DNA of 11,548 bases from Spirochaetales bacterium. GTDB taxonomy: Bacteria > Spirochaetota > Spirochaetia > Treponematales > UBA12059. Shown piece by piece: positions 6,248 through 11,548 of the stretch. How positions within the stretch are numbered: the first letter of the stretch is position 1; every line of letters begins with the position of its first letter. The position numbers and the translations under genes are program-made. Location of the stretch: positions 1 through 11,548 of the forward strand of contig JAFGUM010000500.1 in NCBI GenBank assembly GCA_016938515.1, written 5' to 3'. The notes under the pieces are model-generated. The model searched no databases, had not been told where the DNA came from, and saw nothing but the letters and a program-made list of their open reading frames with translations.

Positions 6248-7564
6248 CTACGTATTGATTGTGTCACCTAGAATCGAAAACAGATCGCTCCACGCGGTTG
6301 CGGCCCTCCAGAACACCGGCGGCTTGCCGAGCGGGGCGTCTACAACGACGTCCCCCGCGGCGTAGCGTCTGGCCGTCCACAGGTGTACCCATTCGTCCAC
6401 CGGCTCACCGGCAGGCAGGTGTACCGCGCGGCTGACGGCCCCTTCCTCGATCACGGGAGCCACGAGCAGATCACGCCCGAACAGGTACTGATCTTTAATG
6501 CTGAACGACGCCGCTTCATTCTCATAATGGAAGAATAGCGGACGCATCGCGGCGACGCCATCGCGGGTGTTTTCCGCGAGTACGGCCTGTCGGTACGGCT
6601 TTAGCGCGACGAACAGCCTGCCCAGCCGAGCCAGCGCGTCCAGCGTGTCATCGTCGGTATCGAACTGCCAGTTGTCCGCCGGACGATTGCCTTCGTGCGT
6701 CCGCATCATCGGTGTGAACGCGGCGAACTCTGCCCATCGGAGCAGCAGCTCCTTCGTACGCCTCATACCAAACAAGGTTGTGTAACCGCCTATGTCGCTG
6801 TGGTGTACGCCGTGTCCGCAGACGGACAGGGACAGAGCCGCGGTAATTACCGAGGGCAGGCCATCGTCTTCCGACCAGTCTACATTCTGGTCGCCAGCCC
6901 ACATGGTGGGGCACCAGCGCTGGCTGCCCGCCGCTCCAGCGCGCATAAAATAGACTATATCGTCGGCCTTGCCCGCTTCGGCTACCGCCTCGTAGCAGAG
7001 CCGCGCCCACATCGCCGGCCACGGATTGTGCGCCAGCATCGCCGGAGTGCCGTCGTGCAGTACGGCATCGGTGGGCAGGTATTCGCCAAAATCGGCCATC
7101 CAGCCGGACAGGCCGAAGTCTAGCAGGTTGCGCCTGATGACGCCCTTGTACCACTCGAAAGCCTCGGGATTGGTAAAGTCGACTATGCCAGCGTCAAACT
7201 CGCCAAAGTCGAGCCTATAGTCGTTGCCATTGGCATCTCTGGCCAAAAATCCCCTGGCCGACGCTTCGTTCCACAGCGGCTTGTCAGCGGCGACGTAGGG
7301 GTTGGCGTACCCGAGAAATCGCACTCCCAGAGAACGCCAGCGATCTATCGCGGCCGGCAGACCGGGGTAACGATCCGGGTCCCACTCCCAGTTCCAGCGG
7401 AGTCGCTGGCCAAAACTGGTTATGTTTATGCCTTCCCAGTCCTGGGCCCTGACGCCGGCCACCGGCACTCCGCGGGCTGTAGCCCTTCGCAGCCGAGCCT
7501 CGCAGACGTCGGTACCGCCCTGCATGCCCAGGATAACGCCATCGTGCACCCACGCGGGCAACAC
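6248..7564 (-). CDS. yihQ: GH31 sulfoquinovosidase, catalytic part (C-terminal piece of split yihQ)
   Basis: Catalytic (beta/alpha)8 barrel plus C-terminal domains of a family 31 glycosidase that cleaves alpha-sulfoquinovosides (the headgroup of plant sulfolipid) to sulfoquinovose. Residues counted from the GTG at 7564: Gln15 (MQGGTDVC), Gln41 (AQDW), Arg54 and Trp57 (GQRLRWNW) and Tyr261 (DIGGYTT) match E. coli YihQ Q262, Q288, R301, W304 and Y508. Asp158 (MADFGE) and Asp225 (WAGDQN) match nucleophile D405 and acid/base D472. All seven share the same offset of 247. The 438-residue frame is the direct in-phase continuation of the upstream frame after TAA and CCC. Translated alone it would start at GTG behind a weak AGG, by reinitiation. 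It could be a working separate subunit, a decayed gene, or a base error. Upstream of the GPH transporter by 10 bp. Confidence 0.85.
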   Translation of the reverse strand: MLPAWVHDGVILGMQGGTDVCEARLRRATARGVPVAGVRAQDWEGINITSFGQRLRWNWEWDPDRYPGLPAAIDRWRSLGVRFLGYANPYVAADKPLWNEASARGFLARDANGNDYRLDFGEFDAGIVDFTNPEAFEWYKGVIRRNLLDFGLSGWMADFGEYLPTDAVLHDGTPAMLAHNPWPAMWARLCYEAVAEAGKADDIVYFMRAGAAGSQRWCPTMWAGDQNVDWSEDDGLPSVITAALSLSVCGHGVHHSDIGGYTTLFGMRRTKELLLRWAEFAAFTPMMRTHEGNRPADNWQFDTDDDTLDALARLGRLFVALKPYRQAVLAENTRDGVAAMRPLFFHYENEAASFSIKDQYLFGRDLLVAPVIEEGAVSRAVHLPAGEPVDEWVHLWTARRYAAGDVVVDAPLGKPPVFWRAATAWSDLFSILGDTINT

Positions 7565-7570
7565 GGGTTA
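7565..7570 (-). other. In-frame TAA interrupting the sulfoquinovosidase gene
   Basis: On the minus strand the reading is GGC AGG TAA CCC GTG TTG CCC: Gly-Arg-stop-Pro-Val-Leu-Pro. Frames on both sides are in the same phase (2082 bp from ATG to final stop is divisible by 3), so this is a nonsense codon, not a frameshift. As I recall, relatives usually have Gln after Gly-Arg at this place (FGRQP), so a single C-to-T change, CAA to TAA, would explain it. It falls exactly between the N-terminal sandwich and the barrel. Confidence 0.9.
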
Positions 7571-8329
7571 CCTGCCAAAATAATCTGAAACATCCGTAGC
7601 AAGTTCGAGCATCGTCGCCGCCGAGCCGACCGTGAGCGACTCCGGCAGAGCCCAGAACTCCAGCTCATGGAAGCCATCCTGGGTAAAGTCAAAAACCGCG
7701 TACGCTGGGCAGTCCGCGTGCAGCCAGTAGTGTCTGCTTGACGCGAAGGTGGGCTGCGGAAAGAAGGTCCACCAGTAGTCGCCACCAGCTTTGTCGGCGA
7801 CGTCGGCTTCCCAGGTAACGCGGGTGTTTTTGTTGCGCCCCACTCCCTGCTCGCTCGTCCACAGCGGGAATCGCCTGCCGCGCAGGTTGAAGTGCGAGAA
7901 CTGTTCGCCGCCACCGAATACCGATTCGCCGGGCTCGGCGGACAGTCGGAACCAGAAACGGTTTGGTACGGCAGGAGCGCTACCCGCCGGCCGGGGTCCT
8001 TCGGGCCCGCCCGCTATCAGGGGCGAGACGATGAGCGAGGGCTTTATAACGAGGCGGCCAGAGTCTTCCGACAGAGCCAGCGTCATCGACATTCCCTGAG
8101 CACTCGTCAGCGTTACGCGATACGCCTCGCCATCATCGCCGATGGAAAAATCACCAAGACCGATACGCTCTTCCAGGCGATCCTGAATGTCGAAGTTGCC
8201 GCGATACGCTACTACTGCCTCGACACCCCGCCCGACATACGCACACGGCGCGGCCCTCGTATGCTTTATAACGCAAAGGCCATTGTGTGTTACCGAGAAA
8301 CCGTGCTCGTCGTATTCGAGCAAAATCAT
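7568..8329 (-). CDS. yihQ: GH31 sulfoquinovosidase, N-terminal sandwich part (of split yihQ)
   Basis: The 253-residue N-terminal piece of the sulfoquinovosidase: the beta-sandwich domain that precedes the barrel in GH31 enzymes. It holds the YihQ-type block FGGGEQFSHFNLRGRRFPLW (138-157), then TSEQGVGR (158-165), AGGDYWWTFFPQPTFASSR (181-199) and HELEFWALPE (221-230). GEQFSHFNLRGR with TSEQGVGR is characteristic of the sulfoquinovosidase branch rather than of general alpha-glucosidases. It ends at TAA after Tyr-Phe-Gly-Arg, where the intact family continues into the barrel. On its own it lacks every catalytic residue. The ATG at 8329 has AGGAGGG 7-8 nt upstream, so translation entry is strong. 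Together the two pieces would make a 693-codon protein against about 678 residues for E. coli YihQ. Confidence 0.85.
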   Translation of the reverse strand: MILLEYDEHGFSVTHNGLCVIKHTRAAPCAYVGRGVEAVVAYRGNFDIQDRLEERIGLGDFSIGDDGEAYRVTLTSAQGMSMTLALSEDSGRLVIKPSLIVSPLIAGGPEGPRPAGSAPAVPNRFWFRLSAEPGESVFGGGEQFSHFNLRGRRFPLWTSEQGVGRNKNTRVTWEADVADKAGGDYWWTFFPQPTFASSRHYWLHADCPAYAVFDFTQDGFHELEFWALPESLTVGSAATMLELATDVSDYFGR

Positions 8330-8345
8330 CGAAGCCCTCCTCAGT

Positions 8346-8376
8346 AAAAAACACCCGCCCGTCTTCCCCGGGCGGG
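8346..8376 (-). terminator. Intrinsic terminator between permease and sulfoquinovosidase genes
   Basis: On the minus strand CCCGCCCG (8376-8369) and CGGGCGGG (8361-8354) form a perfect 8-bp G/C stem with a 7-nt loop, followed by TG and six T (8351-8346). It lies inside the ABC-GH31-GPH gene cluster, 24 bp after the permease stop and immediately upstream of the GH31 ribosome binding site. There is no room for a promoter between the T-run and the GH31 start (16 nt), so it should act as a partial stop or attenuator. Confidence 0.85.
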
Positions 8377-8399
8377 CTCGATACGCGAAGATGCGAAGC

Positions 8400-9233
8400 T
8401 TAGCCTTTTACGCCACCCGCGGCGACGCCCCGTATGAGGAACCTCTGCATCGCGAGGGTAAACACGAACACCGGCGTGAGCATCACCGTGCTCGCCGCGC
8501 ACATCTGCCCCCAGGTAAGCGTATCGCCGCCTATGAGGCTGGAAATGGCTACCGGAGCGGTTCGCGCCTTTACGCCCGTCAGGATGAGCGCGTACAGGAA
8601 CTCGTTCCAGCTGTTTATAAATGCGAATACAGCCGCCACGACGAGCCCGGGAGCTACCAGCGGCAGGAACACGAGCCGGAACAGGGTCCAGCGCGTGCAG
8701 CCATCCACCATCGCGGCTTCCTCGTAGCTTTTATCCACCGCCGTAAAGAACGGAATCAGCATCCATATAACGTACGGCACGTTGAAGCTCGAGTGCGCCA
8801 GCGTGATGCCGGCAATAGTATCGCGCAAGCCTATGCTCCGGAACATCAGGTACAGGGCGACCACGAGAGACATCTGCGGCAGCATGCGGAATACGAGGAA
8901 GCTGTACGCGAGGGCGTTGCGCCCCCGAAACTTGAACCGTGATATGCCGTATGCCGCCATGGCACCCACGCCAACCGAGAGAGCGGTAGACAGGAGGCCG
9001 ACCAGTATCGAGTTTCCCATCGCCTTCATCATCTGCTTGTTCTTGAACACCAGCATGTAGCTGTCGAGGGTAAACTGGTTGGCGGAGAATTTCTGCCCGG
9101 AGAGTATTACAATATCCCGGCGGAACCCGTTGAGGAGCGTGATGATGATGGGGTACAGCTCGACTAGAAGCAGAGCCAGTGCAAAAAACATCACGGCGGC
9201 CGATATGGTCTTGCGCCTGTTGGCCAGCGTCAT
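8400..9233 (-). CDS. ABC sugar transporter permease, MalG type
   Basis: Inner-membrane permease of 277 residues with about six helices, second subunit of a carbohydrate uptake (CUT1) ABC importer. The cytoplasmic EAA loop that docks to the ATPase is EEAAMVDGCTRWTLFRLVFL (171-190), with the conserved Gly, and is followed by the typical INSWNEFLYALIL segment (206-218). The start ATG overlaps the stop of the upstream permease by 4 bp (ATGA), showing translational coupling. No ATPase gene is present in the cluster, so a shared MsmX/MalK-type ATPase encoded elsewhere is likely. The gene ends just before the terminator that precedes the sulfoquinovosidase. The substrate is inferred from context to be a sulfoquinovose glycoside, as for the Agrobacterium Smo ABC system. 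Confidence 0.93.
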   Translation of the reverse strand: MTLANRRKTISAAVMFFALALLLVELYPIIITLLNGFRRDIVILSGQKFSANQFTLDSYMLVFKNKQMMKAMGNSILVGLLSTALSVGVGAMAAYGISRFKFRGRNALAYSFLVFRMLPQMSLVVALYLMFRSIGLRDTIAGITLAHSSFNVPYVIWMLIPFFTAVDKSYEEAAMVDGCTRWTLFRLVFLPLVAPGLVVAAVFAFINSWNEFLYALILTGVKARTAPVAISSLIGGDTLTWGQMCAASTVMLTPVFVFTLAMQRFLIRGVAAGGVKG

Positions 9234-10177
9234 CGGTTACCGCCCTGGTCTTCAAGCTTCTCAAGACTCATGTTCTTGCGAACGAGGGTAACCGCGAACG
9301 CCACTGAGATAAGCAGCAGGAATATGGCCATGGCGCTCGACATACCCACTTTCATGTAGCCAAAGGCTTGCCGGTGCGTGTACAGGCTGAACAACGTCGT
9401 TGCCATGCCCGGGCCTCCCTCAGTCATCACGTACACTTCGCTGAAGATACGCAGAGCGTCTATGATGCGCAGAAGCAGCGCGGTAAGGATGGTGGGGTAC
9501 AACAGTGGCAGTATGACGCGGAACAGGCGCTTCCAGAAGCCCGCACCGTCTATTTCTGCGGCTTCCAGCACGTCTGTCGGGATTCCGGCAAGGCCTGCGT
9601 ACAGGAGCATGAACACGAACGGCCACATGCGCCAGATGTCCTGGATTATAACAGCAACGTACGCGAACACGGGGTCACCCAGCCACGTAATCTCGGGAGC
9701 GCCGAGCATCAAAAGAAAGTTGTTGAGCGCTCCGTAGCGCGGCTGCAGCATGAAGCGCCAGGTCATGCCGGATACTATGGGCAAGAAGAACACCGGCAGC
9801 AGAATGAGCGCGCGTATGACTCGCCCACCCTGAAACTCGCGGTTCAGAAGCAAGGCGGCGCCAAGCCCCAGCAACAGCTCGAGGGGTATCGCTATAAAGA
9901 TGAAACCAAGCTGCAGCTTGAGGCTGTTCCAGAATTCTGCATCCTGCACCAGCGCGACATAGTTGCCTCCTCCTATAAAGCGCCGCTCTCCACCGCCGGC
10001 TGACAGCGGCCAGTCAAAGAGGGATACCACAAAGGAGAACACTATGGGAAAGATGAGTACCGCAAATACAATCAGGAGCGCCGGTATCAAAAAAGGAACG
10101 GGGGACCCCTGGCCCCCCGCCCTTTTCAAGGCGACTCTCCCGGTCTGGCTAGTAGCCGGCCTTCTTGAGAATGTCAT
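9230..10177 (-). CDS. ABC sugar transporter permease, MalF type
   Basis: Inner-membrane permease of 315 residues, partner of the MalG-type subunit. Helices begin at about residue 28 (FLIPALLIVFAVLIFPIVFS). The EAA loop is LEAAEIDGAGFWKRLFRVIL (204-223), and the conserved periplasmic-side motif VYVMTEGGPG (248-257) is typical of CUT1 MalF-like proteins. Two starts are possible. The ATG at 10177 has AAGGA upstream and overlaps the binding-protein gene by 29 bp. A TTG at 10129 behind GGGAGAG would start 20 bp after the binding-protein stop and drop 16 residues. I kept the ATG. A G/C hairpin sits in the first codons (10100-10117). Confidence 0.92.
   Translation of the reverse strand: MTFSRRPATSQTGRVALKRAGGQGSPVPFLIPALLIVFAVLIFPIVFSFVVSLFDWPLSAGGGERRFIGGGNYVALVQDAEFWNSLKLQLGFIFIAIPLELLLGLGAALLLNREFQGGRVIRALILLPVFFLPIVSGMTWRFMLQPRYGALNNFLLMLGAPEITWLGDPVFAYVAVIIQDIWRMWPFVFMLLYAGLAGIPTDVLEAAEIDGAGFWKRLFRVILPLLYPTILTALLLRIIDALRIFSEVYVMTEGGPGMATTLFSLYTHRQAFGYMKVGMSSAMAIFLLLISVAFAVTLVRKNMSLEKLEDQGGNR
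10100..10117 (-). repeat. Small G/C hairpin at the binding-protein/permease junction
   Basis: On the minus strand a run of five G pairs with a run of five C around an 8-nt loop. It lies just inside the MalF-type permease gene, 32 bp past the binding-protein stop. It has no T-run. Hairpins at this position in sugar ABC operons often protect the upstream binding-protein message or lower permease translation; here that role is only a possibility. Confidence 0.3.
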
Positions 10178-11477
10178 TGGTTTCCTTGACTATGGCCTTG
10201 ATCGCTTCTCGCGTATCCATGGCGCCGGTAATTCCCATGACCCAGTACTTTTTAACTACGTCCTGAACCTGGCCAATCTCCTTGAAGCGTGGCCTGGAGG
10301 CCGCTACTTCCATTGAAGCGGCGAGCGCGGGCAGGTGCGGCTTGCTGGCGGTAAACGCGGGGTTGGTAAGCGACTCGGTGCGGGCTGGTATGGTGTTGAG
10401 CTGGACGAGCCTGTCTGCGACGGACTTGCTTGACCACCAGTAGACAAATTCAGCGGCCGCTTCCTGGTTCTTGGAAGCCTTCGGGATGGCTATTGCCCAT
10501 GCGCCGGTAACTGCTGCCTGGCCGCGGGGGCCGGCGGGCGGTGCCGAGTAGGCGATCTTGCCGGCTACGAGCGACTTGGCGGGATCTTCGTACGCGGCGA
10601 TCTGGGCTGGCCAGATGAACATCGAGAACACGCCCTTGGGATCGGCGGCGAAAGCTGCCTGGCGCTCGACGTGAGCCATGGTCTCGGCGCCCTTGGGCGA
10701 AATGGCCATCAGCTTCTTGTAGAACTCGATGCCCTCTACAGCCTTGTCCTCGTCAAGGACTACTTTGAAGGTGCCGTTTACATAATCGATGAACTTGGTG
10801 CCGTAGGATTCCCACATATACACCGCTTCTGACAGAACACCGGCGGGACCGCCGTTGAAGGGGCCAAAACCGGCGGCGATGTCGTTCTCATAGAAGAACG
10901 TACCCATCTCCAAGAGTTCCTTGAAGGTCTTCGGAACGCCGAGGTCGTAGCCGTACTTGGCTTTGAACTGCGCCTTGTACTCAGGGTTTTCGATGAGGTC
11001 CTTGCGGGTCATCCAGACGTACAGGTTGCCGTTGATCGGCACGCCGAGCTGCACGCCGTTCCAGGTGCCGATGCTGTACATCTTGGGGGTGACGGAATCG
11101 GGGTCGGTCTTGGGGTAGACGGTGCCCTTGCTCCACTGGTCAAACGGCAACAGCAACGACGCAAAAACGGGTACGTTGCCTTCGTCGATGCCAACGACGT
11201 CGTAGTCTGTGCTGGTTTCGGTAACCGAGACGGCCGTCTTGGTAAGCACCTGCGGCGGCTGGAGCATTTCGATATTCACCGTGATGTTCGTTGCCGCGGT
11301 AAACTCGGGCAGCATGTCGATAAGCGCCTTGGGATACGGGTCGTCCCACAGCAGCACATTGATGGTCCGCGCCGGAATGGCGGCAGGCGCGTCACCGTCC
11401 TTGCCTCCCATGGCGAATGCCGTGATGGCGGTAAGCGCCATCAGTACGATGACGAGCAGCGTGATCTTTGACTTCAT
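10149..11477 (-). CDS. ABC sugar transporter periplasmic solute-binding protein, MalE type
   Basis: Extracytoplasmic binding protein of 442 residues that captures the sugar and delivers it to the MalF/MalG permease pair. The N-terminus MKSK, a hydrophobic core and TAFA before MGGKDG fit a signal peptide cut after about residue 22. There is no lipobox Cys, so it would be soluble in the periplasm. The mature start INVLLWDDPYP, the internal VPINGNLYVWMTRKDLIEN segment and TGAWAIAIPKASKNQEAAAEFVYWW in the second half are typical of the CUT1 binding-protein fold (SBP_bac_1). The start at 11477 is set by AAGGAAGGA 5 nt upstream. The ATG 24 nt further upstream (11501) would place this site inside the gene. 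First gene of the cluster. The ligand is inferred from the linked sulfoquinovosidase; sulfonate-binding residues cannot be judged by eye. Confidence 0.92.
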   Translation of the reverse strand: MKSKITLLVIVLMALTAITAFAMGGKDGDAPAAIPARTINVLLWDDPYPKALIDMLPEFTAATNITVNIEMLQPPQVLTKTAVSVTETSTDYDVVGIDEGNVPVFASLLLPFDQWSKGTVYPKTDPDSVTPKMYSIGTWNGVQLGVPINGNLYVWMTRKDLIENPEYKAQFKAKYGYDLGVPKTFKELLEMGTFFYENDIAAGFGPFNGGPAGVLSEAVYMWESYGTKFIDYVNGTFKVVLDEDKAVEGIEFYKKLMAISPKGAETMAHVERQAAFAADPKGVFSMFIWPAQIAAYEDPAKSLVAGKIAYSAPPAGPRGQAAVTGAWAIAIPKASKNQEAAAEFVYWWSSKSVADRLVQLNTIPARTESLTNPAFTASKPHLPALAASMEVAASRPRFKEIGQVQDVVKKYWVMGITGAMDTREAIKAIVKETNDILKKAGY

Positions 11478-11507
11478 CGTGTCCTTCCTTCCCAACATCA
11501 ACTGATT

Positions 11508-11530
11508 GCGGAAACCCTACGGCATTCCGC
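11508..11530. promoter_or_regulatory. Inverted repeat upstream of the binding-protein gene
   Basis: GCGGAA (11508-11513) and TTCCGC (11525-11530) are perfect 6-bp arms around 11 nt, centred about 42 bp upstream of the binding-protein start. The position fits an operator or a leader hairpin of the uptake operon. I see no convincing -35/-10 pair in the 71 bp available; the promoter may lie beyond the edge. Confidence 0.35.
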
Positions 11531-11548
11531 CTACCCTCAAGCGCACCC

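Noticed and set aside
7565..7570. TAA read as a sense codon (recoded genetic code)
   Set aside because: Other genes in the window end normally in TAA (the RpiR regulator, the OsmC gene and the MalG-type permease), so genome-wide reassignment of TAA is not supported.
8187..10003. Long plus-strand open frames at 8187-8942 and 9368-10003
   Set aside because: They are antisense shadows of the two permease genes, with Arg/His/Gln-rich translations, no family motifs and no ribosome sites.
1..11548. tRNA, rRNA, CRISPR array, insertion sequence or attachment site
   Set aside because: I saw no regularly spaced repeats, transposase motifs, terminal repeats or cloverleaf-like sequence in the few short intergenic gaps.

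Overview
The window looks like the chromosome of a GC-rich (roughly 55-60%) carbohydrate-using bacterium. A spirochaete (Treponema/Spirochaeta type) is my best guess, because the solute-binding protein has a Cys-less signal region ending in FAMGGKD, an ABC sugar importer lacks its own ATPase, and RpiR and GPH-type sugar genes are present. This is inference from style, not from a marker gene.

Layout. (1) 1-3278, minus strand: an operon read right to left, consisting of an RpiR-family regulator, a PfkB-family 2-keto-3-deoxygluconate kinase and a 6-phosphogluconate dehydrogenase that runs off the left edge. (2) 3279-3437: a divergent control region with two A/T-rich GAAA...TTTC motifs. (3) 3438-4498, plus strand: a secreted protein of unknown function, then a YhfA-type OsmC protein with its own extended -10 promoter. 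(4) 4503-4537: an intrinsic terminator for the leftward operon. (5) 4549-11477, minus strand, transcribed from the right edge leftward: solute-binding protein, two MalF/MalG-type permeases, an intrinsic terminator, a GH31 sulfoquinovosidase interrupted by one in-frame TAA, and a GPH-family (MelB/YihO-like) sugar symporter.

The right-hand operon is best read as a sulfoquinovose or sulfoquinovosyl-glycerol uptake and hydrolysis locus. The GH31 protein keeps all five residues of the sulfonate-recognising Q-Q-R-W-Y set of E. coli YihQ, plus the nucleophile and the acid/base, all at one constant numbering offset. The binding protein and permeases would bring in the glycoside, the GH31 enzyme would release sulfoquinovose, and the GPH protein would move SQ or its glycoside. 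No sulfoglycolytic enzyme (YihS, YihT, YihU or YihV type, or a sulfo-ED, sulfo-TAL or monooxygenase set) is visible, so the fate of the sugar is not shown here.

The items most worth a second look are: the TAA that splits the sulfoquinovosidase exactly at the boundary between its N-terminal sandwich and catalytic barrel, with a GTG two codons later; a strong terminator just upstream of that gene's ribosome binding site; a long Ala/Asp-rich insertion between the last two membrane helices of the transporter; and the paired RpiR-type operator motifs over an apparently leaderless rpiR promoter.
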